The notes: generated by a model from the sequence alone, not told the origin. Shown: positions 17,401 to 26,652, numbered from the stretch's first letter. The stretch is 64,000 nt of DNA from Paenibacillus plantarum (GCF_013141695.1 NZ_WHNY01000040.1:1-64000); one strand, 5' to 3'. Program-made: numbers and translations.

Positions 17401-17553
17401 TTGAAAGTTCGACTTATACGTCAATGGCGCAAAAAAGCCAATCAATTCAGCTTCAAAAACACAGCAGCGTCAGACGTCAGCCGGTTGAAAGTAGGCGTTG
17501 CAGCTGATGCAACTGGCGTCTACTATATGGATAATGTTTTTATAAGTAAATAA
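17401..17553 (+). CDS. Small basic hypothetical protein with non-ATG start
   Basis: Fifty codons, not recognised. The chain starts with a basic segment (KVRLIRQWRKKANQ) and ends ATGVYYMDNVFISK. A strong GAGGAGGG site (17378-17385) stands upstream, but the frame has no ATG/GTG near it: TTG at 17401 is 15 nt away and ATT at 17395 is 9 nt away. I give the TTG coordinate; ATT is a rare but possible start. The strong ribosome site and preceding palindrome argue for a real gene, but the start anomaly lowers confidence. Confidence 0.45.
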   Translation: MKVRLIRQWRKKANQFSFKNTAASDVSRLKVGVAADATGVYYMDNVFISK

Positions 17554-17580
17554 GAGTGAGGCTAGATAAGTGCATGGCTG

Positions 17581-17835
17581 TCTCAGCCCGAAGGTGCCAG
17601 GTTCTTGTGAGATAGTCGATTATTTCGACTATCTCAGCCCAAAGGCACCAGCTTCTTCCGAGTTAGTCGATTATTTCGATTATCTCAGCCCGAAGGTGCC
17701 GGGTTCTTGCGTGTTAGTCGATTATTTCGACTATCTCAGCCCAGAGCCGCCGAATTCTTGCGAGTTAGTCGAATTTTTCGACTATCTCAGACCAGAGCCG
17801 CCGAATTCTTGCGAGTTAGTCGATTATTTCGACTA
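17581..17835. repeat. Five tandem 51-bp repeats, each with a hairpin
   Basis: Five consecutive units of exactly 51 bp start at 17581, 17632, 17683, 17734 and 17785. Each holds the dyad AGTCGA-TTATT-TCGACT; unit 4 has a changed loop but intact arms, unit 2 one arm mismatch. Because 51 is a multiple of three, one frame reads as a 17-residue repeat (DYFDYLSP...), but no ribosome site precedes it, so I treat the array as non-coding. Units 1-3 and 4-5 form two subtypes (GAAGGTGCC versus CAGAGCCGCC). Confidence 0.85.
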
Positions 17836-17958
17836 TCTACACCGTCCTTTATGGACTATTTCCGCATTGGAGCACGATATCTCTGCACCACGCCAATGTT
17901 ACGGAACGTAGTTCCCTTTCGCAGCTGCTGTGCTTCCGCCGAAACGTTCACCTCACTA

Positions 17959-17985
17959 AAAAAGACACCCCTCAGGTGTCTTTTT
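17959..17985. terminator. Bidirectional terminator beside the cupin gene
   Basis: GACACC / GGTGTC stem flanked by A and T runs on both sides (five A before, five T after). Confidence 0.85.
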
Positions 17986-17996
17986 ACATTCGCACA

Positions 17997-18332
17997 CTAT
18001 TTATTGGCGTGTTCTGCAGGCGAAAAGAAAACTAAAGTAGTTAAATCTTCCGTAATATCAAAGAATCTATGGTCCTTATGAGCCTCTACGAATAGAACGT
18101 CCCCTTTGCTTATTTGTGTAATTGTATCTCCATTCTGAAACGATGCTTCACCTTCAATGATGAAATAAACCTCATCTTCTGTATGTGGTTTTTGTTTATC
18201 CAGTTCACCTTTATTCAATTTATATAAGCCTACACTCATTGACGATACCTTTAGAAATTCATAATACGCATTGTTTTCTACTTCTTTCAACTCATTAAGA
18301 TGATTTCGTAAATCCATTAATTTAAAATTCAC
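17997..18332 (-). CDS. Cupin domain protein
   Basis: Single-domain cupin of 111 residues. The two cupin motifs are visible: KPHTEDEVYFIIEGEASF (His and Glu metal ligands, residues 48-65) and GDVLFVEAHKDHRFFDI with the C-terminal histidine. Such proteins bind a metal and act as isomerases, dioxygenases or sensors; the substrate is unknown. GTG start with AAGGAGG 8 nt upstream. It ends 11 nt from a strong terminator and follows the next minus-strand gene by 13 nt, so the two probably form an operon. Confidence 0.82.
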   Translation of the reverse strand: MNFKLMDLRNHLNELKEVENNAYYEFLKVSSMSVGLYKLNKGELDKQKPHTEDEVYFIIEGEASFQNGDTITQISKGDVLFVEAHKDHRFFDITEDLTTLVFFSPAEHANK

Positions 18333-18345
18333 CGCACTATCCTCC

Positions 18346-19008
18346 TTATTCCTTCAAATCCCCCACATAATAAGCAAACACTTGATCTATCGGTTTAAAA
18401 TACAAATGACCATCCTCTTCCCATGGCTGAAAATGCAGATCCATCCGCGAATCGTTCCAATTCTCAGGGGTCCCTTTCGTGCTTAGACGCCCAGTCACAA
18501 CAGGCTCCTCAATGACTTTGGGAAATTCTTGATACCCGAATAGAAGGTTCTCATGCATCGCAATCATTTCATACTTTTCCCCATGGAAAGCACGTTCCTC
18601 TTGCAGCTGATAATGATAATAGATGTAACTGCTCATCATCTCAGGCTTCAAATGTGCAACCCTTCCCACCCGGGATAACACGGGCTCTTTTCTCAACCAG
18701 TGCTCAGCGCTTGCAGGCTCATTAAAATGAAACACATCAATCATCAAGATCCACTTCCGAGGTTGTGCCTGCCCAGGCCATTCCTTCAAAAAAGGGACAG
18801 CAGCTCCAGCCACTTCATCAGGTAACACCTCTCGGCTCATGCACTCATAGTACAGGAATAGATTGTCCCGCCAGACGAAGGCTGCAGCTGTCATTAGCTC
18901 ACCTTGGGCTACCAGCAATTGTGCTTGTTTGTCTAGTTCTAGTGCTTTTACACCTACTTCCTTCATCCCTGTTTGCCATTCCGCACGATACATCCTTCTT
19001 AAAATCAC
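18346..19008 (-). CDS. Hypothetical protein
   Basis: Not recognised; 220 residues, soluble, rich in aromatic residues, no signal peptide. The sequence looks like two related halves, each with a MYRAEWQ / MIDVFHFNEP type strand, as in dimeric alpha-beta barrel proteins; this is a weak impression. GTG at 19008 is the likely start (GAGGT 8 nt upstream); the ATG at 18993 abuts an AAGAAGG. Cotranscribed with the cupin gene downstream, which may hint at sugar or small-molecule metabolism. Confidence 0.6.
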   Translation of the reverse strand: MILRRMYRAEWQTGMKEVGVKALELDKQAQLLVAQGELMTAAAFVWRDNLFLYYECMSREVLPDEVAGAAVPFLKEWPGQAQPRKWILMIDVFHFNEPASAEHWLRKEPVLSRVGRVAHLKPEMMSSYIYYHYQLQEERAFHGEKYEMIAMHENLLFGYQEFPKVIEEPVVTGRLSTKGTPENWNDSRMDLHFQPWEEDGHLYFKPIDQVFAYYVGDLKE

Positions 19009-19122
19009 AATGAATTACCTCGACTTTCCGTGTTGGTTTTAGCCTTACATGTGACCTATTTGAACGCATAGTAGAACTGTGCTAACATAAGTACAGTTCT
19101 GTCAAGGTGGTGAATTGGATCC

Positions 19123-20238
19123 ATGGCAATAAATAAGATTTCCTTAAATAAACCCATGAAGCTGTTTGTAGCTCTCATTACTGCCCTGTTAGGTGGTTAC
19201 GTGTTCCAACTTCTACATATTCCCATCCCATGGCTGCTTGGCCCGATGATCGCGGTATTGATTGGTTCCAATGTGTTCAAAGAGCGATATGCATGGCCTA
19301 CCCCGATTAGAAATGCAGGACTCATCATTGTCGGATACACGATTGGTCTCTCCATGACTGCGACAGCTTTACATGAAATGGCGATTCAACTGCCTTCCAT
19401 GCTGCTCATGACACTGCTTTTAATGCTACTCTGCGTATTACTTGCCTACGTCATATCCAAGCTATCTCGGATTAACTTCAAAACAGCATTGCTCGGAAGC
19501 ATACCTGGCGGGCTTACTCAAATGGTTATTTTGGCTGAAGAGACAGAGGGTATCAATTTAACTATCGTGACCGTTTTACAAGTCATTCGCCTCATGATGA
19601 TCGTTATCAGTGTGCCGTTACTGGTGTTTAGTCCGATTATGGGTAATCAGCATACCGCCCAAACTCTGATTCAATCGGTAACGACAACGACTGCAAGCTG
19701 GGGTGCCCTATCACCGAAGATCTTCATTTTCGCCGTAGTCAGTATCAGTTGCGCACTTCTAGGTCATAAAATCAAATTTCCAACTGCCTTCTTGCTCGGT
19801 CCTACCTTCAGTACGGCAATCATTCAACTCCTTGGGCTTCATGGACCGGCACTGCCAACAAGTCTAATTAATGCAGCACAGATCATGATTGGTATCCAGG
19901 TAGGATTAATGCTCAAACCAGCCCAACTCAACAACAAAGTTCAGATCATTTCGCTTTCAATTGGCAGTAGTCTAGTGCTTCTTCTAGGCTCATTTGGACT
20001 CAGTTTTATCTTCATGCAGCTGCATGCCATCTCCAAATCAACGGCTTTACTCAGTCTCGCGCCAGGTGGAATGGACCAGATGGGGATCATCGCTCACGAG
20101 ATTAATGCTAATTTATCCGTCGTTGTTGGCTATCAGTTATTTCGCACTTTTTTCATATTCTTTGCGGTACCCCCACTATTACGTATGCTATTCAAATATA
20201 GCGCAACCAAAAAGATTATCAGAAATAGCCCCTCCTAA
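19123..20238 (+). CDS. AbrB-type integral membrane protein (PF05145)
   Basis: A 371-residue protein with about ten membrane helices arranged as two similar halves. Each half holds the diagnostic pattern: PIPWLLGPMIAVLIG with GLIIVGYTIGLSM and SIPGGLTQM in the first, FPTAFLLGPTFSTAI with QIMIGIQVGLML and LAPGGMDQM in the second. The family is often annotated as AbrB or ammonia monooxygenase regulator, but those names lack experimental support; a transporter-like role is more plausible. The ATG has AAGGTGGTG 13 nt upstream. Transcribed alone. Confidence 0.85.
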   Translation: MAINKISLNKPMKLFVALITALLGGYVFQLLHIPIPWLLGPMIAVLIGSNVFKERYAWPTPIRNAGLIIVGYTIGLSMTATALHEMAIQLPSMLLMTLLLMLLCVLLAYVISKLSRINFKTALLGSIPGGLTQMVILAEETEGINLTIVTVLQVIRLMMIVISVPLLVFSPIMGNQHTAQTLIQSVTTTTASWGALSPKIFIFAVVSISCALLGHKIKFPTAFLLGPTFSTAIIQLLGLHGPALPTSLINAAQIMIGIQVGLMLKPAQLNNKVQIISLSIGSSLVLLLGSFGLSFIFMQLHAISKSTALLSLAPGGMDQMGIIAHEINANLSVVVGYQLFRTFFIFFAVPPLLRMLFKYSATKKIIRNSPS

Positions 20239-20255
20239 TCAAGGAGTGGGCTATT
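20224..20255. terminator. Hairpin between convergent genes
   Basis: AATAGCCC-CTCCT / AGGAG-(T)-GGGCTATT spans the stop codon of the AbrB-type gene. The stem is long but no clean T run follows, so termination strength is unsure. Confidence 0.55.
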
Positions 20256-20259
20256 CTCA

Positions 20260-20808
20260 TTACCCTTTTACACGATAGGCTTTCTCATGATACTCGGTAA
20301 TATAATCGAACAATTGTCTCCCGTCCTGCTGTTCGAACGCCCCAAAGCTCATATACATAGCCCGATAGGTTTCAGGAACCCATATATACGTGTGCACATA
20401 ATCGGTCAAATGAAATCCGGCTTTTTCCCAGAATCGAATCCGATCCGTATTTTCCTTGGAAGTTTCCGCCTCGACCTCAATGACGATGCCCAGGCATCCT
20501 GCTTCGTTCTCTGCCCAATTTCGAATGTCACGCATACATGCCAAACCTACACCATGGCCTCGCTGCTCTTGGAGAACCGCAATATAATCGATAATAAGAA
20601 TTCGTGCTTTGGTATTCAACGCGGTAAGAGCCATTGCAACCACATCTCCATCAAGGCTCCAAGTGTGCATCATACAAATCCCTCTTTCGAACATGCTTCG
20701 AATGAGTGCACGATTTTTTCTACCATGTTCAGGAAAGGCTTCATTGTATACGTGCTCCGCTTTCTCCCAAAGCGCTTCATCCCACCGTGTCGTTATCTCA
20801 TAAATCAT
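20260..20808 (-). CDS. GNAT family N-acetyltransferase
   Basis: About 182 residues with the acetyl-CoA binding motif A: IDYIAVLQEQRGHGVGLACMRDI (V-x-x-x-x-R-G-x-G-x-G/A, near residues 77-98). It ends with the usual beta-bulge strand region FWEKAGFHLTDYVHTYIWV. I prefer the ATG at 20808 (AAGGG 9 nt upstream); the one at 20817 abuts the site. Either start overlaps the end of the racemase-like gene, so translation is likely coupled. Acceptor substrate unknown. Confidence 0.82.
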   Translation of the reverse strand: MIYEITTRWDEALWEKAEHVYNEAFPEHGRKNRALIRSMFERGICMMHTWSLDGDVVAMALTALNTKARILIIDYIAVLQEQRGHGVGLACMRDIRNWAENEAGCLGIVIEVEAETSKENTDRIRFWEKAGFHLTDYVHTYIWVPETYRAMYMSFGAFEQQDGRQLFDYITEYHEKAYRVKG

Positions 20809-21508
20809 GTTCAACATCCCTTAATGCAAAATCAACCGCATATTCAGCATGAATTTTCGTTGTGTCGAATAAAGGAACCGTCGCATCTTGCTGAGCTATT
20901 AATAGCGTAATTTCCGTACAGCCCAAAATAACTGCTTCTGCTCCTTCATTAACTAAATCTCGGATGATCTCTACATAGGATTGCTTGGAATCCTCCTTTA
21001 TCGTTCCGAGACATAACTCTTCGTATATAATATCATGAACAATTTTCCTCGAGTCTGCAGGAGGGACGAGTACTTCAAGATCATATTTGTCTATAAGTCT
21101 TCCTTTGTAGAAATCTTGTTCCATCGTAAAGGCTGTGCCGAGTAAAGCAACTTTCTTAATTCCAGCTTTTACGATTTCTATGGCAGTAGCATCCGCAATA
21201 TGTAGCAACGGGATCGATACGGCGTCTTCAACTTCTTTGGCCATCTTGTGCATCGTATTCGTACAGATGACGATGCAATCCGAACCGGCAGATGCCAGTT
21301 TTTGAGCGGAATCGATCATGACACTTGTCGCTTCTTCCCATTTACCCTCATGCTGAAGCGTCTTGATCTCATGAAAATCCACCGAGTACATGAGGCTTTT
21401 GGCCGAATGATGCCCACCTAATTTTTCCTTTACCCGCTGATTGATGATTTGGTAATAGAGCAAAGAGGATTCCCAACTCATACCACCAATTAATCCAATT
21501 GTTTTCAT
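20798..21508 (-). CDS. Aspartate/glutamate racemase family protein
   Basis: Cofactor-independent amino acid racemase fold, 236 residues. N-terminal IGLIGGMSWESS is the signature of the aspartate racemase group; the two catalytic cysteines are in VICTNTMH (near residue 83) and LGCTEITLL (near residue 196). AAAGGA precedes the ATG. A role in making a D-amino acid or handling a related acid is known for the family; the exact substrate cannot be set. It overlaps the GNAT gene and follows a MOSC gene by 19 nt. Confidence 0.88.
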   Translation of the reverse strand: MKTIGLIGGMSWESSLLYYQIINQRVKEKLGGHHSAKSLMYSVDFHEIKTLQHEGKWEEATSVMIDSAQKLASAGSDCIVICTNTMHKMAKEVEDAVSIPLLHIADATAIEIVKAGIKKVALLGTAFTMEQDFYKGRLIDKYDLEVLVPPADSRKIVHDIIYEELCLGTIKEDSKQSYVEIIRDLVNEGAEAVILGCTEITLLIAQQDATVPLFDTTKIHAEYAVDFALRDVEHDL

Positions 21509-21527
21509 CCCGATTTCCTTTCATTCT

Positions 21528-22091
21528 CTATACTCGTTCGAGCGGACGATAGGGCTCTACAGGTAGGATAACGCGGATTTCGTCTCCAACTCGAACTTCG
21601 CCACCAGATAACACGATCCCCATCACTCCTGCCTTTCGGATGAGGTTGCCATTTGCATCATGATCCAATACGGCTTGCAACAGCCCCGTCTGGAAATGAT
21701 CGATTTGCGCGCATGGATTGCGGAGTCCAGTAATTTCAATGACAGCATCCACACCGATGGTTAGCTTTGTTCCAGTTGGCAGTCCAAGTAAATCTATGCC
21801 ACGTGTTGTAATGTTTTCACCCAATTGACCAGGCTCTACATGAAAACCTGAACCTTCTAATTCGTCGAATAACTCCGAATGAATGAGGTGAACCTGGCGA
21901 AGATTCGGTTGATTCGGATTTTGCGCAACACGAGAGCGATGCTTTACCGTCGTTCCCATGTGTGCATCACCTTCCACCCCTAGTCCAGCCAGGAGCCTAA
22001 TGCCCTCGAAAGTCTGTTTACTAAAAGAATGTGTTGCATAACGACTGGTTGACAGAACTTCTCCAATTTGAGATTCATGGTTTATGGCCAT
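21528..22091 (-). CDS. MOSC domain protein
   Basis: A 187-residue MOSC (molybdenum cofactor sulfurase C-terminal) protein. The family cysteine is present in ITGLRNPCAQID; the fold start EGIRLLAGLGVEGDAHMG and the LGENITTRGIDL segment are diagnostic. Characterised members (YiiM, mARC) reduce N-hydroxylated compounds using molybdenum cofactor. The start at 22091 avoids overlap with the upstream gene and has GGAGAGG 11 nt before it; a longer frame from 22163 would overlap by 26 nt and lacks a site. Confidence 0.87.
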   Translation of the reverse strand: MAINHESQIGEVLSTSRYATHSFSKQTFEGIRLLAGLGVEGDAHMGTTVKHRSRVAQNPNQPNLRQVHLIHSELFDELEGSGFHVEPGQLGENITTRGIDLLGLPTGTKLTIGVDAVIEITGLRNPCAQIDHFQTGLLQAVLDHDANGNLIRKAGVMGIVLSGGEVRVGDEIRVILPVEPYRPLERV

Positions 22092-22137
22092 TCCTAACTC
22101 ATCCTCTCCGATTTGAAAAACTCTTTTCAACCCTATT

Positions 22138-25100
22138 TTACTTCCAATCTTCCACAAAGCCAACTCGTGCTGACAACGCTTGATCTACATCATACAGAAT
22201 TTCGCTATAAAAATAATTTGGAATATCCGATGGGCGTATCAACTCTTCCTCTTGGATGTTACTGTAAATGTAAGGGCCCCTCTTCACTTTACCTGCTATA
22301 TAAAAGACAAGATCATATACCGTCACAGTTTCATCCTCATACCCTGCCGAAGTTCCACTAAAGGTTAAATTCACGCCAACCCCAAGGTGTTCATTCTCTT
22401 TGAAAAATTCATCATAACCTCCCCCATCTACGATGGAGCCGCGCTGCCAACCAGCCTTTGTTAACTTCCCTAGTAACGAGAATCCATTTACTTGCACGCC
22501 ACCAAAGTGCTCAATACGCAGAGATTCACCTTGCTCAGGTCTAAACACCTTACGATCAAGTTGTGCGACAGGCTGAGTAATCTCAAGTTTTTCCAACTGC
22601 TCTCTCCATAATTCAAGGGAAGCTTGTTTCAATTCTAGCGGGTGACTAAGTCGAATATAGCTATTCTCTTCCAGAACAACTACACAATGATCCGCAGAAA
22701 TATAACTCCCGTCATCCAGATAGAGGAAGGTATTCTGCAATTCTTTCCCCTCCGTATACGTCCCCCATATTAAAGAGCGTGCAAAGAAATGTAAGATGGC
22801 ATTCTCTTTAAAAAGCGATTCCCACGCTTGCTTCGTCCAATATCGCCGCGTAGACATCGCTTGTTCTAAGCGGATAGTGATGGAATCCTTAACAAGCTTC
22901 AGCTCTTTCTTCAACTGTTTGAAGTCATCCATTGCTGATTTAATTTGCTTTCCATCCTCATGTTTCCTTGGCGTCGGCAAGGATTTGTAGGTATTGCCTC
23001 CTGCATCCTCAATTCGGATTTCCAACTTATTCGTAAGTATCAGCTTCAGCTCTGAATCGCCAAATTGGAATACTTGCTGACCAGTCGAATTGAAACCTAG
23101 ATTAGAAATGATGCGGTCGGCAAGTTCCTCTGGATCGATATCAAGTTCTTTAGCAGCTTTAGCTAAAGCTTCCAGAGCTGTTTTCTTTAATTGCTTAAAC
23201 TTGCTCTTTCTAGCCAATTGATCAACAATAAGTAAGCCAGAATTCTTCTTTGAAAGCACTAATGCTTTCACTGTGTCTGCCGCTAGAGCTATTCTCGACT
23301 CTAATGGCCACTTCAGAATACAAGAGTGAAGTTGGTTAATCGATCGCTCATCGCCAAACATGGTCGCAAAAGCCATAATCCATTTCTTTTGAACTTCGGC
23401 ACCTGATTCTAGCCAGTGCTGTAATAGAGACCAAGCAACTTGAGAAAGGTCCTCTGGTTCCAAATGTTCTGCCACCGACCGAGCTTCCCAATTCATAACG
23501 ATCTCATTCTGAATGGCATACGTATAGAACAAATATTGGCTAATGACAGGTTCAATAACTTGTTGATTCGCTTTTAATCGGATAAGCGGTAATTCATCAA
23601 ATGGAATCCAGTCTAGTTGTTGAAGCTTAGCATGTATGAGTTTGGACATGCAATAGGATGCGATATCGTCTTGGCTAATCGGTTCTTGATGTGTGATCTC
23701 CGGCTTTTCTTTTAAAATATTTAGAATAAGCATTTTGATTTTTTCATTCTTTTCTGAGTGTAGCAATAGCTCGAGCTCTACATGAGAAGGCTCATCATTC
23801 CAGCTGCTCAAGAGTTGCACAGCTGACTCTCTGATTGCAGGCTTCTTATGAATAAGATATGGTTTCACAAAAGGCAAAGCTGCAGGATATTCCCTAAGCA
23901 AAGTGATACTGGTATCCCTTACCACTTTATTATCATCCTTCAGATACGTGGAAATGAGAGGTATGTACTTTTCATTATTAGATTGGTAAAGCTCTTCGAG
24001 AAGAAACTTCTTCGTATATTTATTATCCTCCGAGTCCTGAAGAAGGGCTACTATGACTTCCCCTTGAACCCGTATATAAGATTTTAAATACTGATATCCT
24101 GTCTGGTTGTAGGCCTCATCCCCCGAGGAATGTTGTGCATAAGATTTCGTAACAATCATCGGGAGCAAGATGCTGCTATCACCACCTGCGTTAGTCATTC
24201 GATCAGCAAGCTCTGTCACGGTGAATCCTTTATCCGACATCCAGCTGCCCATGATCCATAACGTTTCCATGTCGGCATAAGCTAAGAAACATAATCCTCT
24301 GTCGAACATCTCGGAAAGGTTGCGCAGATCCTTCAAATCAAGCAGTCTACGATAATTAGACCCTGTTGAAGTCTCATGTAGATGACGTAAGTAACGTTCA
24401 ACATCACTAAAAGGGATCTCTCCTCGGAAGTAGGCATGTAATTGAGGATCATTCGGAATTAAGCTTTCCAAATAACTTGCAAATTCCCGAAGAGCTTCGC
24501 TTAAGTAAGGCTTCTCCTCATCTTTTTCCCAGACGATTCGGCACAAATGAATGGTTTTCAAACCATGTGACATCTCAATTGCTTTCCTAAAGCTCTCCGG
24601 TCGATCAGCGAATTCTTCTCTCAAAACATCATCATAAGACCCGTCACGACTTCCAAGACCAGGCTCAGCCAGGTTAATGAGATAGTGCTCACGAAGAGCT
24701 CCAAACTCTTCCAACATACCAGGGATTTTACGTAATTCCTTGTCACGATTATGATAAAAGGCCATTCTACAATTAGTTACAAAAGCATTCGGGTCCTCAT
24801 TAATCAGCTTTTTCAAGTATTCGAATGCAACACGACTGTGATTCTTAACTGTAACAGCCAAATAAACACAATTTCTCAATTGACTTCTTTTATCTGTATC
24901 CAAAAGATCAGCAGAGGCAAGTTGGTGAAAATGGTTTTCAAACCATGCTAAAGCTTCATAATCTTCACCGTTATGCTTGGTTAACAAAGCAGCGATATAT
25001 GGCTGCACAGCAACATCCTGATCCGGATACAACTTGTGCAATAGGTCAGGCTCGCTTTGCGCCAGTAATTCCACAAATTCCAAGGCATACGACTCTGGAT

Positions 25101-25518
25101 TTCCTCGATAATCGACAAATTTGCTCTTCGCTAGCATCCATTCCCAAACGATGGTGTAAGGAACTTCATATTGGGTGACAAGACGTAAACATCCTCTTCG
25201 CCACAAGGCGTCCTCCATATTGAAATCGGCGCTAGTTTCTAGAAAACTGTCCTTACCTATGTGTATAAAAAGTGATAAGTATCTTCCGATCCTTTCAGAA
25301 TCTACTTTCTTCTTCCTCAACGTTGATAGCAATGCCCATGTTTTGCGACGCTGTTCCCGTTGCAGTAATTTGAAATCTTTAGGGGCTACGCTTACGATCA
25401 ATTCATCTTTCAAGATGTTGCCTTCTATATAGGCCAAACCTGTTAGAATTTCGCTTTCCGTAAAACCACATGCTTGTAAAACCTCTGTCATTTCGTTCAC
25501 ATAACTTTGTATGATCAA
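22138..25518 (-). CDS. Giant DUF4132 protein with HEAT-like repeats
   Basis: A soluble protein of 1126 residues. The N-terminal two-thirds is alpha-helical, with HEAT-like repeats most evident around 490-580 (YLKDDNKVVRDTSITLLREY, then KKPAIRESAVQLLSSW). The last 250 residues match DUF4132: LEQAMSTRRYWTKQAWESLF, FARSLIWGTY, the HPLEL...W segment and the QLDRKVF region. The function is unknown; homologues are sometimes linked to WGR or MolR-like proteins. TTG start at 25518 with AAGGGG 7 nt upstream; an ATG lies 9 codons further in. The gene sits alone between terminators or gaps. Confidence 0.75.
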   Translation of the reverse strand: MIIQSYVNEMTEVLQACGFTESEILTGLAYIEGNILKDELIVSVAPKDFKLLQREQRRKTWALLSTLRKKKVDSERIGRYLSLFIHIGKDSFLETSADFNMEDALWRRGCLRLVTQYEVPYTIVWEWMLAKSKFVDYRGNPESYALEFVELLAQSEPDLLHKLYPDQDVAVQPYIAALLTKHNGEDYEALAWFENHFHQLASADLLDTDKRSQLRNCVYLAVTVKNHSRVAFEYLKKLINEDPNAFVTNCRMAFYHNRDKELRKIPGMLEEFGALREHYLINLAEPGLGSRDGSYDDVLREEFADRPESFRKAIEMSHGLKTIHLCRIVWEKDEEKPYLSEALREFASYLESLIPNDPQLHAYFRGEIPFSDVERYLRHLHETSTGSNYRRLLDLKDLRNLSEMFDRGLCFLAYADMETLWIMGSWMSDKGFTVTELADRMTNAGGDSSILLPMIVTKSYAQHSSGDEAYNQTGYQYLKSYIRVQGEVIVALLQDSEDNKYTKKFLLEELYQSNNEKYIPLISTYLKDDNKVVRDTSITLLREYPAALPFVKPYLIHKKPAIRESAVQLLSSWNDEPSHVELELLLHSEKNEKIKMLILNILKEKPEITHQEPISQDDIASYCMSKLIHAKLQQLDWIPFDELPLIRLKANQQVIEPVISQYLFYTYAIQNEIVMNWEARSVAEHLEPEDLSQVAWSLLQHWLESGAEVQKKWIMAFATMFGDERSINQLHSCILKWPLESRIALAADTVKALVLSKKNSGLLIVDQLARKSKFKQLKKTALEALAKAAKELDIDPEELADRIISNLGFNSTGQQVFQFGDSELKLILTNKLEIRIEDAGGNTYKSLPTPRKHEDGKQIKSAMDDFKQLKKELKLVKDSITIRLEQAMSTRRYWTKQAWESLFKENAILHFFARSLIWGTYTEGKELQNTFLYLDDGSYISADHCVVVLEENSYIRLSHPLELKQASLELWREQLEKLEITQPVAQLDRKVFRPEQGESLRIEHFGGVQVNGFSLLGKLTKAGWQRGSIVDGGGYDEFFKENEHLGVGVNLTFSGTSAGYEDETVTVYDLVFYIAGKVKRGPYIYSNIQEEELIRPSDIPNYFYSEILYDVDQALSARVGFVEDWK

Positions 25519-25540
25519 TGAGATTCCCCTTTAGTTAGCT

Positions 25541-25584
25541 AAAATGAAAAACAAGGAGCAGCTGCTAACGCAGATTTGCTCCTT
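25541..25584 (-). terminator. Terminator after the MTHFR-like gene
   Basis: On the minus strand AAGGAGCA / TGCTCCTT is followed by GTTTTTCATTTT, 15 nt past the stop codon. Confidence 0.75.
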
Positions 25585-25598
25585 CTTCTGGCGTACAC

Positions 25599-26549
25599 TC
25601 AAAAAACAAACGATGATCTCATTTTCTTCGCCATCATAGCTTTGATCTCATGCACCAATTGAATCGAAGCTTCGATTTCAACTTTTCGCGTGGAGACACT
25701 TTCGACACTGCACCCAATCGGAATCCCTTTTTCCAGGCCAAATTCGAAAATTTCTTCAAATATTTGTAGGGAAACCGATACGGATTTATCCAAGACATCC
25801 TGCGAATACTTCAAATCATTTTCCAACCATTTCGGAATGGAGATACCAAGCCATTTCATAAATTCAAGCGTCTTCGTCGAGCCGCACGGCGCAATATTCA
25901 TGAGGATCGGCACCATATCGAGCTTATTTTCTTTACAATGATAATAATAATCCGATAAGAAGTTCTTCGACGCTTCAACGTTATAGGTCGCTTGGGAAAT
26001 GAAAAACCGACTGCCACTCGCTATTTTGTTGATCATTCTGAGATGTTCATCATTTTTTTTCATGTGTCTTTCAGGGATGACGACGGCCCCTAAAGTTAGT
26101 TTGTCATTCAGCTTTCTGCTTAACGCATACGCTTCTGGCAGACCCATTTGAACCTCTTGTTTACTGGAGGAAGCCCCCACAAATACGGAGAATCGCCCCT
26201 CATCAAGATCAGCTTGAATCCATTCTGCCAGCTGTTCCTCTGTGTATTTCCCCACACATCGATAAATAATTTTCGGGACATGTAAATTGCTCAAATACGT
26301 CTTACTGTAGGTAGTCGGGTCAACCGTCTGTAAATAAGGAAAAGGACGATCTTCATCGATACGATCACTTTCCTCCTGAACATCATAGAGAATTAAGCCA
26401 TCTATTTGAAGTTTCTGAAGTCGCTCACACTGTTTGTGTGAAATTTCAGCCATTTTCTCTAGCGAATGTGTTTCCTTAGGAGGTGTCATACCGTAAGTTA
26501 TGATACCTGGTTCTCTTCTAAGAATTTTATCTTTTAACAAATGCGTCAC
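25599..26549 (-). CDS. Methylenetetrahydrofolate reductase-like protein
   Basis: A TIM-barrel protein of 316 residues resembling methylenetetrahydrofolate reductase (MetF fold). Supporting segments: an N-terminal ITYGMTPPKE in place of the usual EFFPPK, FVGASSSKQEVQMGLPEAYAL, LGAVVIPERH, SGSRFFISQATYN (compare the GA.F.ITQ motif) and VPILMNIAPCGS. Standard MetF residues are altered, so it may act on another folate or be a specialised paralogue. The start codon is uncertain: GTG at 26549 has only AAGGTT very close upstream. Confidence 0.6.
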   Translation of the reverse strand: MTHLLKDKILRREPGIITYGMTPPKETHSLEKMAEISHKQCERLQKLQIDGLILYDVQEESDRIDEDRPFPYLQTVDPTTYSKTYLSNLHVPKIIYRCVGKYTEEQLAEWIQADLDEGRFSVFVGASSSKQEVQMGLPEAYALSRKLNDKLTLGAVVIPERHMKKNDEHLRMINKIASGSRFFISQATYNVEASKNFLSDYYYHCKENKLDMVPILMNIAPCGSTKTLEFMKWLGISIPKWLENDLKYSQDVLDKSVSVSLQIFEEIFEFGLEKGIPIGCSVESVSTRKVEIEASIQLVHEIKAMMAKKMRSSFVF

Positions 26550-26652
26550 AACCTTATCTGCCTAATTCCCGAAAAATGAAATCATAGTTAATTACTCGGT
26601 ATTATATATTTCGACCCCTCTTGGCTAAATCCTTTTCAATTCGATAGGAACA

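Noticed and set aside
17581..17835. Possible CRISPR array
   Set aside because: Units are contiguous and near-identical over their full 51 bp with no unique spacers, and no cas genes are present.
17570..17911. An open frame of about 113 residues made of DYFDYLSP repeats
   Set aside because: It follows from a stop-free 51-bp unit; no ribosome site precedes it, and a second frame over the same bases is equally open.
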